Assembly: GCA_030447805.1 (NCBI GenBank)
Contig: JAUJOE010000002.1
Span: forward strand, 344,868-408,867
DNA: 64,000 nt
Direction of reading: 5' to 3'
Source: Nocardioidaceae bacterium
Lineage (GTDB): Bacteria > Actinomycetota > Actinomycetes > Propionibacteriales > Nocardioidaceae
The notes beneath the pieces were generated by a model. That model did not search any database. It was not told the origin of the DNA and saw nothing but the letters and a program-made list of their open reading frames with translations. Below are positions 20,316 to 29,131 of the stretch, one piece after another (position 1 is the first letter of the stretch; the number at the start of each line of letters is the position of its first letter). The translations under genes were made by a program, and so were the position numbers.

Positions 20316-20822
20316 CTATTCGCCCGTGGCGCCGTCGATGCGTTCGCGGAGGAAATCCGCGTGGCCATTGTGGCGCGCGTACTCCTCGATCATGTGCAGG
20401 TAGATCCACCGCAGCGTGTAGTCCTCGCCGGGGATGGCTTCGTCGAGACTGCGCCCGGTCACGGCTTCACGCGACCGAGCGACACTCGCTTGATAGCTGG
20501 CCAGGTCGTCGGCGGCACGCGCGATGTCGACCTCGTCGCAGCCTTCCGTCGAGCCCGGCACGTAGTCCCAGAAATACATGTGGTCCGGTTGGCCGTCGTA
20601 CGAATGGAACCAGGCCTCGACTCCAGACAGGTGCCGAACAAGGCCGAGCAGCGAGAGCGTCGACGGCGGCACCGACCGCAGCGCCAGTTGTTCCGGCGTC
20701 AGCCCGCCGCATTTCAGCAGCAATGTCGTGCGCTGGTACTCGAGGCGGTCTTCGAGCGCGGCCCGCTCGTCGATCGGGTTGTTCGGCGGCTCGGGTCGCT
20801 CGGGCGTGGTCCATGTCGACAT
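20316..20822 (-). CDS. DinB family protein (DUF664)
   Basis: A 168-residue four-helix-bundle protein. Candidate metal ligands are the histidines in 'LVRHLSGVEAW' and 'EEYARHNGHADFLRE', as in DinB/DUF664 proteins, some of which are mycothiol- or bacillithiol-dependent transferases. Start ATG 20822 with TAAGGT 7 nt upstream (leaderless). The specific reaction is unknown. Confidence 0.87.
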   Translation of the reverse strand: MSTWTTPERPEPPNNPIDERAALEDRLEYQRTTLLLKCGGLTPEQLALRSVPPSTLSLLGLVRHLSGVEAWFHSYDGQPDHMYFWDYVPGSTEGCDEVDIARAADDLASYQASVARSREAVTGRSLDEAIPGEDYTLRWIYLHMIEEYARHNGHADFLRERIDGATGE

Positions 20823-20953
20823 TCCGGCAACCTTAATACGCGTCTACCCCTTGGCCAGCCAGTTGGGGCAGGGGCTGCTGCACGATCAGGTGACTGGTTG
20901 GGTCACGTGTTCAACCTGCTTGTAACCAAGGCAATCGTTCAAGGGCCGTGGAT

Positions 20954-21427
20954 CTACAGAAGCTTCTTGTACAGGACAGCCACGCGCTGGCCTGTGCTCC
21001 TCGTGAACGTCTCCTGGAGGGTCCACCCGCACCGCTGGTAGAACCTGAGCGCAAGGTCTGTGCCGACCCAGGCCTCGGCGATTCGATGCTCGGCAGCCCA
21101 CCACTCCAGGTGGCGCATCAACGTCTGCCCAATCCCCTGGCCCCGGCGATCTCGGCGGACGATCATGCCGGTTACCCAGGGGCTGGTGTCGTGCCGCTCG
21201 TCTAGGTCGTAGGTGTCCAGACCGACCGCCCCCAGAACGTCACCGGTCGCGTCATGAGCCACGAACGTCACCGGCAGTCCTTCTCTGCCAGCCTCACGAA
21301 CCGTGGTCTCGAGCCACCACGCCGGGTCCTCCGGCTCCGGAGGATGCCCCCACTCTTTCCACCTCATGTCGGCCACGGCTTCCGCCGAGCTAAGGGAGTC
21401 CGCCAATAGGGTCACGGGGAACGCCAT
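20954..21427 (-). CDS. GNAT family N-acetyltransferase
   Basis: A 157-residue GNAT domain: acetyl-CoA pyrophosphate loop 'VRRDRRGQGIGQTL' and the C-terminal 'ALRFYQRCGW'. Start ATG 21427 with TAGCCT 6 nt upstream (leaderless promoter). Substrate unknown. It is divergent from the kinase-like gene. Confidence 0.88.
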   Translation of the reverse strand: MAFPVTLLADSLSSAEAVADMRWKEWGHPPEPEDPAWWLETTVREAGREGLPVTFVAHDATGDVLGAVGLDTYDLDERHDTSPWVTGMIVRRDRRGQGIGQTLMRHLEWWAAEHRIAEAWVGTDLALRFYQRCGWTLQETFTRSTGQRVAVLYKKLL

Positions 21428-21494
21428 TCGGTCAGGCTACGCACGCAAGGCCCTGAAGCCCCAATGTGATTTATGGAGCCTGGCCGATGTCGTC

Positions 21495-22114
21495 ATGCTC
21501 GAACGCGCGCCGATGGCGGCAGCTGAGTGGGAAAGTAGGCAGGTGACGCCGGGCGAACTGATGGCAGCAATCGCGAGGTTGGCCACCCGCGAGCCCACGA
21601 TTGTCGCCTTCGATGGGCTGGCCGGTTCGGGCAAGACCACCGTCGCCAACGCTGCTCGTCGAGCGTCCGGTGGCCGAGCGGTCACCATCGTCGCCGCTGA
21701 CGACTTCTACCAGCCGGACGAACGTAATTGGAGATGCTGGACGCCCAGGCAGGGCTACGAACGCTACTTCGACCACGTCCGGCTCGAAAGTGAACTACTC
21801 CGACCGCTTCGTCAGCGACGTACTGCACGCTTTTCCACTTTCGATTGGCAGCATCGTGCTCCCGGGCCGTGCCGTAGCGTCGAACCGCGCGACATCGTTG
21901 TTGTGGAGGGCGTCTTCCTGCTTAAGCCTCGACTACGGCCTTACTGGGACGCGAGCGTTTGGGTGCAGACACCCAGGGATGTACGTGAACGCCGACTGAA
22001 GGCGCGCGGGGAAGGCGATCGAGATTGATCGAACGGTGGATGCGCGCAGAGGACTACTACCTCGAAGTGGACCATCCCGCGGAAGCCGCCACGTTCGTGG
22101 TCCTCGGTGAATAG
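21495..22114 (+). CDS. P-loop nucleoside/uridine kinase-like protein, frameshift near the end
   Basis: About 206 residues. Walker A is 'GLAGSGKTTVANAAR'; 'IVAADDFYQPDE' and 'DIVVVEGVFLLKPRL' are the nucleoside-binding and Walker B parts of the uridine kinase fold. The frame shifts near 22020 and ends at TAG 22112-22114 after 'ERWMRAEDYYLEVDHP'. Start uncertain: ATG 21495 or 21513, or GTG 21543. It is the last chromosomal gene before the integrated element. Substrate not certain. Confidence 0.78.
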
Positions 22115-22180
22115 AAGGATGCGTGGACAGACGAACGCGCCAGGTACTTCTCAATGCACCCACTGACTGTGGGAAACTCC

Positions 22181-22220
22181 GAGCGGGTGCCGAGAATCGA
22201 ACTCGCATGGCCAGCTTGGA
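22181..22220 (-). repeat. attL: copy of the tRNA-Gly 3' half
   Basis: Matches the tRNA-Gly gene from its acceptor 3' strand through the T arm into the anticodon stem, ending at GCATGGCCAGCTTGGA (22205-22220). Differences are one base at 22190, one extra A near 22196 and two bases near 22203. After 22220 similarity stops, so the 5' half is missing. Confidence 0.75.
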
Positions 22221-22324
22221 CGTTCGAGATCGAGCCGTTGCGTGCGCTCCGTTGTGCGCCACTCTATCCCAATACAGTCAGGCTGCTGTCCTATTCGTCC
22301 CTCATGGTGTCAGCCATCTTTCGT

Positions 22325-22348
22325 CGTACTGGCACACGAATGGCACGA
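22325..22348 (+). repeat. Terminal direct repeat of the element, left copy
   Basis: CGTACTGGCAC-N5-TGGCACGA: two TGGCAC motifs 11 bp apart. A near-identical arrangement lies at 28000-28022 close to the other end. These could be integrase arm-type binding sites or remains of a duplicated end. Confidence 0.5.
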
Positions 22349-22637
22349 CACGCCGAACCGGATCACGCGCATTGACCTGTCGGTCAGCGGCGCTGATAGG
22401 TGCGTTGAAGTTGAAATCTGGGGATCCGAGTGAGCGGGTCCGCGAGTCGAGACAAAGTAGTTTGCGAATTCCCGCCGCCCGTCAGGGCGTCCGCACTTCT
22501 CGCGGCGGATAGCTGAAACCGTCAAGTCCGCGCGACGAGCGGTTCGCTCAGTTTCCACCGCGCGCTCGACGGACGGTTCCGGGCAGGTCTGGCCTCGCCG
22601 CCGGCTCCGAAGTTCAGTAGATGGTCACAGACTTAAC

Positions 22638-22685
22638 GGTCGCGACCACGAACGGTTCATGGAGGAACGGACCGGGGTCGCGACC
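22638..22685. repeat. Paired GGTCGCGACC palindromes
   Basis: The perfect decamer palindrome GGTCGCGACC occurs at 22638-22647 and 22676-22685, each followed by AC, 38 bp apart, and a partial third (GTGACCACG) follows near 22710. The 22.35-22.96 kb stretch around it has no gene I can support. Might be operators or origin-type iterons of the element. Confidence 0.4.
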
Positions 22686-22962
22686 ACTCGTGCATTCTCG
22701 TTCGCCTGTCGTGACCACGCGGCGTTATATGACGCACCCTGACGGCGATCACGTGCATAACGTGCCGCATAACAGCGGGCGTTGCGCTCGCTAGCCCGGA
22801 TCGTTCACGGCTGATCGGCCGACTCGTGCTGGGAACACTGAAGTGCCTGTCCAGCAGGGGAAACTTGACTGACAGCTCAAATATTCCCAGGTGGAAGGCA
22901 CTCGGTAGGTGAAGCGTACTTCGTGGTCGGCTGGCTTGTCTGTAACTGGTGACGGGACCGGC

Positions 22963-24275
22963 GTGGTGCCCACGCGGGCAGCGTTGGTCTGCGGCTGTTG
23001 GCGGATCGGTTGGGTCTGACGGCCGAGGTGTCCAAGGCGCTGACGTCGCTCGTTCACCCCGGGTTCATGACCGCGGCCGGGTGTTGGTCGACGTCGCGGT
23101 GATGCTGGCTGATGGTGGTGAGGCGATCGCCGACATCGACAAGCTGCGCCACCAGGCTGCCGTGTGGGCCGGCCTCGCCGCCGACGGTGTGGCGCACGCT
23201 CGATGAGCTGACCCCGGCAGCGTTGAAGAGGATCGAGGTCGCCCGGGCCCGGGTGCGTCGCCACGCTTGCAGGCGCAGTTGCCAGGTTGCCGGCCAGCAA
23301 GGTGGCCGGCACCGATCTGGGTGACGTCGTGGTCCTCGACGTGGATGCCACGATCGTGGTCGCGCACAGCGATAAAGAGAACGCCTCGGCCACGTTTAAG
23401 AAGACCTTCGGGTTCCACCCGCTCGGCGTGGTGCGACAACACAACCGAGTTCCTCACCGCCAAGTTGCGGACCGGGAACGCCGGCCTGAACACCGCCGCT
23501 GACCACCACATCGATGAGGTGCCGCTTCGCGGTCACCCAGATCCCCGCGGCGCATCGCAAGAACCTGCTGATCCGGGCCGACGGCGCCGGCGCCTCCCAC
23601 CAGCTGCTGTCGGCTCACCGAGCAAGGCCGAGTCCGCGGCCGGAGCCTGGAGTAAAGCAGCGTCGGATTCGCGATCACCGAGAAGCTCCGCGAAGCCATC
23701 ACAATGGTCCCCGCGAAGGTGGACGCCCGCGACCGACGCTGATGATCCGAGACGGCGCCCAGGGCAGAGCTGAATGGGCTGCTCGACCTGGCCGGTTGGC
23801 CCGAACGGATGCGAATCATCGTGCGCCGCGAACGCCCTCACCCCCGGCGCCCAACTGTCCCTGTTCGAAGAGCGCGACGGGCTGGCGCTACTAGGCCATC
23901 GCCACCAACACCGCAACCGGACAGTTGGCGTTCCTGGAGGCCCGGCACCGCGCCCACGCCCGCGTCGAGGACCGGATCCGACACGCCAAAAACACCGGCC
24001 TGGGCTGATTCCTTGTCCCAAGAGTTCGCCATCAACCGAGCCTGGCTGACGACCACCGCGATCGCTGCCGACCTCGTCGCCTGGCTGCGGCCTCGGCCTG
24101 GGTCCGCGAACTGACGAAAGCCGAGCCGAAGGCGCTGCGCCATCGGCTGCTGCACGTGCCCGCCCGAACCACAGCGCCCGACGGCGAAGACTCCGCATCG
24201 CCGGTCACCTGGCCCTGGGCCGATGCAATCGTCGCGACCTTCGCGAGGATCGCAGCCATCCCGCTGCCAGCCTGA
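22963..24275 (+). pseudogene. IS1380-family transposase, heavily decayed
   Basis: Successive frames give the family in order: 'HDRGRVLVDVAVMLADGG' and 'ADIDKLRHQA', 'ELTPAALKRIEVARARVR', 'TDLGDVVVLDVDATIVVAHS' with the DDE-type aspartates, 'KTFGFHPLGV', 'RTGNAGLNTAADHH', 'QIPAAHRKNLLIRADGAGA', 'GWPERMRIIVRRERPHP', 'EFAINRAWLTTTAIAADLV'. At least eight frame changes and a shortened centre. Length of the footprint (~1.3 kb) matches a full transposase, so this was a complete copy. Terminal inverted repeats could not be defined by eye. Confidence 0.8.
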
Positions 24276-24478
24276 CCAAACCGTCCATCCACTACCAGGA
24301 ACCGGAGAACCGGACCGGCTCGACAGCCGGGCTCCCGGCGTACCCGCGACCATGCTCAACACCAGTACACGTTGCAGCACCATCAATCAATGGTGACCCT
24401 CATGAAAGACCGGGGCCAGTTGCAGCCGGTCAGGGTTCTGAGAGCGTCAAATCAACGCTTCGAAGTTGACCTTGCTTG

Positions 24479-25350
24479 TCAGCACGCGAGCACGAGAGCG
24501 AGTCGCTGGCGCACGAGCGCCACTTTCTGGGCCTGGGAGGACGACCAAGCGTCCGCGAGGTAGCGGACCGCTTCTGGTCGGCGCATAACGTTGCCGTACT
24601 CCGCTGAGTAGACGAGCAAGGCATCGTTTACGACAGCGTTGGTGATGGGGTCCACGGGACACGATGAAGCGCCGTACACGTCCCAGTCAGCCGGACAGAT
24701 CTTCCAGATCTTGCGGTTCGACAGCGCAGCGGCGATGTCATCGATCGACAACACGGGTTGACCGCTGATCGCCATGGACACCGATTCCCAATGTGGGAAG
24801 GTGTCTGAGTCGCCGACTGCGTACCTGACGAACATCTTCGTCAGCCGCGTTGCAGGTCGGGAGCGATGCAGGTGCCTGCTCGTCCTGCACCAACTGAGGG
24901 CGTCGGGGTGAGTCGTCCTCCTCGACGCGAAAATCAACCACCTTGGAGGTTCCACAAGAGTCGGGAACATCTACGGGAAGGTCATCGAGTGGTATCGAAG
25001 TAACCCCCAGCCCCAGCCAATGTTCCCCGGCGTGCACTTCTCCTAGGCCGGGCACGCTCAGCACAAGCGGGGACTGCCGACGATCTCCGTCCCTGCAGGG
25101 CCAGAGGGCGACATGGTCCCCAATGCCAACGCACCCCGACGAGCGTCAGTGGACCCGTAACGATGGCGTCGCGACCTCCTTCACCGGCTTTGAGAAGCAG
25201 CACCGTCTCTCCGCCGCCCGATTGCCGATCTACCTCCGCCATCACTGTCGTCCCTACCGGCACGACGCTGCCTGCTCTGTCGGTCGCTACCAGAAACGAT
25301 GTCGCAGACGCCCCTCGGGCAACGCGGTGACCACTGCCAGCTCCGTTCAT
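24479..25350 (-). pseudogene. Hypothetical gene(s) of the element, frameshifted
   Basis: On the minus strand two readable stretches follow one another: 25350 to about 24900 ('GETVLLLKAGEGGRDAIVTG', 'LVLSVPGLGEVHAGEHWLGL', 'GTSKVVDFRVEEDDSP', in two frames) and 24900 to 24479 ('YAVGDSDTFPHWESVSMAI', 'IDDIAAALSNRKIW', 'WDVYGASSCPVDPITNAVVN'). Composition looks like real protein, not a shadow, but I know no family. Probably one or two cargo genes damaged by indels. The 25.35-25.72 kb stretch beyond shows nothing convincing. Confidence 0.4.
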
Positions 25351-25724
25351 GAGTTATGCTATGTCACTGTCATCGAACATCCCCGGGATACGTCGGCCGT
25401 GTAGCCCTCGGGTATCAGACGGGTGGTATCGAGTACGGCGTTCACTGCCGGGCCGGGTCTGGTGAATCCGCTCCAGAGCAGAACGTTCGCTGTTTCCACG
25501 AGCAGGGCGCCCTCGGCGATCTCGGTCTCGCCTTCCATCCGTGTCGGTTTGCGGCGAACGTTCAACCTGAGCGGCGGGACTTGCCCCAACTCTCGGGGAG
25601 CAGACCCTCAATGTGTTCGGACAACACTCTTCGTAGATACGCAAATGAGACACCCGGTGGGCGTCTCCCGGCGCAGGTGAGCTCATGGCTGGCTTCAAAG
25701 AACACGGTGTTATGGAGCGGTAGG

Positions 25725-26114
25725 TCAACGCACTACCGGACTCAGTTCTCCAGTCGGTCGGGATAGCCACCATGACCCCTGGTACCCCAGCCAGCGAGTC
25801 CCGTCCGGGGCGGTAGGCAACTCGCCTCTATTGCTCCGATCTAGGGTGGTCGAACGAACGGAGTCGTTTGGAGCGGTGGTCTGGTTCGTGGCAATGGGTG
25901 GTTGCGCTGAGCCGCTAAAACCGGGCAGCCACAGGGCACCGGCACCGATGATGAGAGCGGCCACGGCTGCCACGCTGCCTGCGCGCAGAAGACGTTGACG
26001 ACGCTGGACACGCTTGCCCTGCTGAATCAGTTGGTCAGCACGCGGGCGCGGTATGGGCGGTATCGAGTCAGCTGTCAAGCTGAATAAAGCCGGGTGGCCT
26101 TGTCCTCGTTCATG
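25725..26114 (-). CDS. Single-pass membrane protein next to the sigma factor
   Basis: Starts at ATG 26114 (MNEDKATRL) and, after a frame change near 26085, reads 'PRPRADQLIQQGKRVQRRQR', one membrane helix ('AGSVAAVAALIIGAGALWL') and an outside domain ending 'WLGYQGSWWLSRPTGEL'. Proteins of this type follow SigE-family sigma factors in Streptomyces and relatives and may act as anti-sigma factors, but no anti-sigma motif is visible. The end at 25725 may be early. Confidence 0.5.
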   Translation of the reverse strand, partial: HERGQGHPALFSLTADSIPPIPRPRADQLIQQGKRVQRRQRLLRAGSVAAVAALIIGAGALWLPGFSGSAQPPIATNQTTAPNDSVRSTTLDRSNRGELPTAPDGTRWLGYQGSWWLSRPTGELSPVVR

Positions 26115-26119
26115 ACGCC

Positions 26120-26637
26120 TTCCGTCTCTAGGTCGATGACGTTGTGGGGTCGGAGGGAGAGTTGAGCCAGCGCTCGATTGAGCCGGCTCTGACTGTTCCC
26201 GGTGCAACGCCCAGTGCTTGAGCGTCTCTGACTCACTCAGCTTGCTGTAGTAGTGCAGCACCACAGCGGCTCTATTGCCTGGGCTGAGAGCGTCGAGAGC
26301 CACCCGGAATCGCATTCGCGTCGTCCACCTGGTGGGTCGGATCGGCTACCGCATCTTCTGGCATGTCGGCCGTTGGCTGCTCACCCCCACCAGCGTCTGC
26401 GTCGGCTCTGGCATGCATGTTGACCAACACCCGGTACACGTAGGCGTCACGCTCTCGGGCTTTGTTGACCTTGTCCCAGGAGGCGTAGCAGGCTGCCAGC
26501 GTGTTCTGCACTAGGTCCTCGGCCTCATGAGCCGTGCAACCTAAGAGGACCGCTGAGCGTGTTAGCGCAGTCCACCGGACGCTCACGTACTCCGAGAAGT
26601 CCCTTCGTCGCGCTCCACTCGCCCCCTGTGCCCTCAC
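26120..26637 (-). pseudogene. SigE-family (ECF-like) RNA polymerase sigma factor, frameshifted
   Basis: Region 2 is clear: 'FSEYVSVRWTALTRSAVLLG', 'EAEDLVQNTLAACYASWDKV' and 'DAYVYRVLVNMHA'. Region 4 follows in other frames: 'RVALDALSPGNRAAVVLHYY', 'LSESET', then 'SRLNRALAQLSLRPHNVIDL' after two more shifts. So the recognition helix is interrupted as read. It overlaps the start of the membrane protein gene, the usual operon order. Cargo of the integrated element. Confidence 0.65.
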
Positions 26638-26686
26638 TAGATAAGAGACCTTGGCACGGGCAAAGGTTCCATCGACTCGCCAGCGG

Positions 26687-26853
26687 TCAGTAGGAGTCCG
26701 CGCGGCTAAGCGGTATGCAGACGACCCTGGTCAACGCCTGAGCCAGCTCGGGGATCTTGCGTCGCATCTTGCCCTTGGCCAGGTCAGCCAGCACCACGGG
26801 GTCGCGTTCCCACCGGGACACCTCTAGGCTCACCCGCACCAGTGTTCCGACGT
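26687..26853 (-). pseudogene. IS110-family transposase fragment
   Basis: A 55-residue fragment reads 'WERDPVVLADLAKGKMRRKI' followed by 'PELAQALT', the linker between the two domains of IS110-family transposases ('GERDP..LA.LAKG..R.KIP.L..AL'). It ends at TGA 26687. No catalytic domain remains. Confidence 0.55.
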
Positions 26854-26972
26854 CGCCGGACGACCCTCAGTCTCATCCGCCAGGCAGCGATCGAAGATCG
26901 CAACGGTTGGTTACACCTCTCCAGAAGCCTACCAGCGACAACGCTTGTTGTCGCTGGTTTCGGAACAACTGC

Positions 26973-27325
26973 TCAGAGGTTGAGGACGAGGCGGAGGCCG
27001 CGGTCGACGTCGTCCATCAAGTAAGCGGGCAACTCCCCCGACGGCTGCGGTGTTTTCGAAGTCGGACTTGTCGAGAGTGACGAAGGCAGTGACGTTGACT
27101 GACGAGTCCTTGGGCAGGCCCGAGGGTTGGCCGGCACGAAGACGTTGCCCGGCATCGCGGCGTTCGACGTGTTCGACGTAATGACGACCGCGAGAGTGGT
27201 CCTCAGGCCACCGGCGTTGTAAGCGTCCTCGCCTGGACGATGAGGACTGGGCGTCGCTTGCTGGCGTGCTTCCTCGAGGATTCACCGAGGTCCACCCAGT
27301 AGATCTCGCCACGCCGGATCACCAC
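26973..27325 (-). pseudogene. mazF: MazF-type toxin, frameshifted
   Basis: GTG start at 27325 overlaps the antitoxin stop. The first frame gives 'VVIRRGEIYWVDLGESS' and 'KRRPVLIVQ', the second 'TTLAVVITSNTSNAAMPGNV' and 'FVPANPRA', the third 'GLPKDSSVNVTAFVTLDKSD', the fourth 'LPAYLMDDVDRGLRLVL'. All are parts of the MazF/PemK fold, an mRNA interferase. Three frame changes would inactivate the toxin, or they are sequence errors; the intact antitoxin favours some live system. Confidence 0.75.
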
Positions 27326-27561
27326 TCGGCCTCGCTGAGGCGACGACGACCTGCTTCAACCGCGACTGCGGACGCCTCATCGTCGTAGTCGGGAAGGCGG
27401 AGGACCTGGTTGATCTGCGCGGTCAGCGACTCCCGCGAGAGCTCGTCCAAGTACCGTTGCACGGCCCTGCTGAAGAACTCTGACCGACTGATGCCGAGAT
27501 CTTTCGCACGCTTCGCGGCGTCGGCAAAGATGTCGTCGGGAACCGAGATGGCCGTCTTCAT
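27319..27561 (-). CDS. mazE: MazE-type ribbon-helix-helix antitoxin
   Basis: An 80-residue protein from ATG 27561: 'MKTAISVPDDIFADAAKRAK' and 'LGISRSEFFSRAVQRYLDEL' form the RHH fold, followed by an acidic toxin-binding tail ending 'RRLSEAEW'. The promoter is leaderless: TATACT (27573-27568) 6 nt before the ATG, overlapped by an imperfect palindrome (GTATAAC/GTATTAC) that suits autorepression. An upstream in-frame ATG at 27603 would bypass that box and is less likely. Confidence 0.87.
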   Translation of the reverse strand: MKTAISVPDDIFADAAKRAKDLGISRSEFFSRAVQRYLDELSRESLTAQINQVLRLPDYDDEASAVAVEAGRRRLSEAEW

Positions 27562-27621
27562 AGAGTGAGTATAACTCGGTATTACCGCAGGCTTAAGATC
27601 CATGGGCTCTGTCCTTGTGCT

Positions 27622-28020
27622 CTACGTATTTCTGCCGCGCGGCCTGGCGCTGACCCCAAGGGCGCGGCCGATGTCGCCCCAGCCGATACCCTGCTCAACG
27701 AGCCGTCGCACCTCCGCATCCACAGCCGCCGCTGCGTTCAACGTCAGATCAGCGAGATGGACAAGATGCGCGGTCACCGTCGCATCGGCGGCTTCAGGAC
27801 TCCGCTCTGGTGAAGGGCATCCGCGGCGGCTCACCAACGCCGCCGCGAAGCGCCCGATGAGCTGATGCATCCGTCGTGACGCCGAGCAGCGGGCAGCGAT
27901 CGAGCCGCCGCGTTCTGCTGTGAGCACATAGGCGTCAGCGCCGACGCTTCGCGCTTGTCCACAGGTTGCGGCCTCGATGAAACGAAGTTCGTAGTCGCAC
28001 GTACTGGCACGCAGTGGCAC
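27622..28020 (-). CDS. Hypothetical protein with a possible helix-turn-helix end
   Basis: A 132-codon ORF; an internal ATG at 27870 would give 82 residues. The last part, 'EQGIGWGDIGRALGVSARPR', resembles a region-4-like HTH found in small actinobacterial proteins. It lies just inside the right end of the element. No other family link is visible, and the N-terminal part overlaps the terminal direct repeat, so the shorter form is more likely. Confidence 0.35.
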   Translation of the reverse strand: MPLRASTCDYELRFIEAATCGQARSVGADAYVLTAERGGSIAARCSASRRMHQLIGRFAAALVSRRGCPSPERSPEAADATVTAHLVHLADLTLNAAAAVDAEVRRLVEQGIGWGDIGRALGVSARPRGRNT

Positions 28021-28022
28021 GA
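28000..28022 (+). repeat. Terminal direct repeat of the element, right copy
   Basis: CGTACTGGCAC-N4-TGGCACGA, the partner of 22325-22348, 59 bp from the CCA end of the tRNA-Gly gene. The two TGGCAC motifs are again 11 bp apart. Confidence 0.5.
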
Positions 28023-28080
28023 AGCCTCGACATCAAGATGGTTTGCCGGCCCCTTGCAGGTCGCTGACCTGCGCAAATAC

Positions 28081-28153
28081 TGGAGCGGGTGACGAGATCG
28101 AACCGGCATGGCCAGCTTGGAAGGCTGGGGCTCTACCATTGAGCTACACCCGC
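28081..28153 (-). tRNA. tRNA-Gly (anticodon UCC)
   Basis: Read on the minus strand: acceptor GCGGGTG/CACCCGC, D arm 'GCTCAATGGTAGAGC', anticodon stem CCAGC/GCTGG with loop CTTCCAA giving UCC, and an encoded CCA (28083-28081). The T arm is irregular: the loop is one base short and the stem pairs poorly, while the attL copy at 22181 has a normal 7-nt loop. A base error or post-integration drift is likely. tRNA-Gly and tRNA-Pro upstream of tig is the normal actinobacterial order. Confidence 0.92.
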
Positions 28154-28309
28154 GTACGGCCGAGGTCCGGCGGCGGGACATTTCGCCGTACCTCTGCACG
28201 CGGCGTACATGCTGCCATGTCCGATGCTCGGCAGAGCGAACTCCAACTCGTGTCGTCGGCACACACCGCACGCGCGCTCGCAGCGGAACGGGTTGAGACG
28301 ATAACCGCC

Positions 28310-28830
28310 GTGAGCGCCGTCGTTCGCCAACCCACCCTCGCCGACGTCGACCGGCTCGCCGTGATCAACCTCGATGACGTGGCGCGACGCGTACGCCGGC
28401 CTCGTCCCCGCGGCGCATCTCGCCGGGCTGACGCTGGAGGGGTTCCGTGAGCGGTGGCGCGACAACGTCACCGAAGGCAGGCCGGGCGCGTCGTTCCTCG
28501 TCGCCGAGATGGCTGGCACGCTGGCCGGCTACGCGATCGGGCCGTATCGCCTACAGACGACGCCGACCCCAGCGAGCAGACGCAGACCTGGGCGAGGTGT
28601 ACGCGATCTACACCCATCCGACGATGCGGGGTCGGGGTGCCGGCACGGCACTGCACGACGCCGCCCTCGACGTGCTGAGGACCAGCGGGTTCGACGAGGC
28701 AGCGCTCTGGGTCCTGGCGGCAAACAGTCGAGCCGCCGGTGGTACGCCGCTCGCGGCTGGCGCGCCGACGGGGCCACCACCGTCTGGGGGCGAGGGGAGT
28801 CGCTCTCCCCGAGATCCGCCTGACGCTCGG
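28310..28830 (+). CDS. GNAT family N-acetyltransferase, frameshifted
   Basis: From GTG 28310 ('VRQPTLADVDRLAVIN') the frame shifts into 'WRDAYAGLVPAAHLAGL' and 'GASFLVAEMAGTLAGYAIGP', then near 28565 into 'LGEVYAIYTHPTMRGRGAGT' (the acetyl-CoA loop) and 'FDEAALWVLAANSRA', and again near 28735 into 'RWYAARGWRADG'. All parts of a GNAT domain are present and in order, so this is one gene with about three indels. The end is uncertain. Substrate unknown. Confidence 0.7.
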
Positions 28831-28986
28831 GAGCTCCCCGAGGCCGATTTGGCAGGTCAAGAAAAGGTCACCCCTGCATGACGCCTTGTTTACCTGCTGG
28901 CGAGGTGGTGGTGGCGGCGATGGGGAATCTCACGGCGATGCGGCCGCTGCAGGCGCGACTCGTCTAGACTCTCGGCTGCTGTACGC

Positions 28987-29060
28987 CGGGGCGTAGCGTA
29001 GTGGCTAGCGCGCCTGCTTTGGGAGCAGGAGACCGCAGGTGCCGAGTCCTGTCGCCCCGA
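28987..29060 (+). tRNA. tRNA-Pro (anticodon UGG)
   Basis: Acceptor CGGGGCG (28987-28993) pairs with CGCCCCG (29053-29059), discriminator A; anticodon stem CCTGC/GCAGG with loop TTTGGGA gives UGG. No CCA is encoded. The T loop reads TGCCGAGT, eight bases instead of the expected TTCGAGT, which suggests an insertion error or a damaged gene. Confidence 0.9.
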
Positions 29061-29131
29061 CTCCAACCGAACCCGCCAGCCCCGACATTCGCCCGTGAAA
29101 CTCGCCTGAGAACGAAGTAGGAGATCAACTT

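Larger units (their letters stand above)
22181..28153. mobile_element. Decayed integrative element in a tRNA-Gly gene
   Basis: The right end is the tRNA-Gly gene at 28081-28153; the left end is a 40-bp copy of the 3' half of that tRNA (22181-22220) in the same orientation. This is the layout left by tyrosine-integrase insertion at a tRNA 3' end. Content between: IS1380 and IS110 transposase remnants, hypothetical ORFs, a SigE-like sigma factor with a membrane protein, mazEF and a small HTH-like ORF. A paired direct repeat lies just inside both ends (22325 and 28000). No integrase gene is recognisable, so the element is probably immobile. Base composition looks lower in GC than the flanks by eye. 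Confidence 0.65.

Noticed and set aside
22181..28153. CRISPR array or phage gene cluster in the island
   Set aside because: No regularly spaced repeats, no cas genes and no phage structural genes; only IS remnants and small cargo genes.
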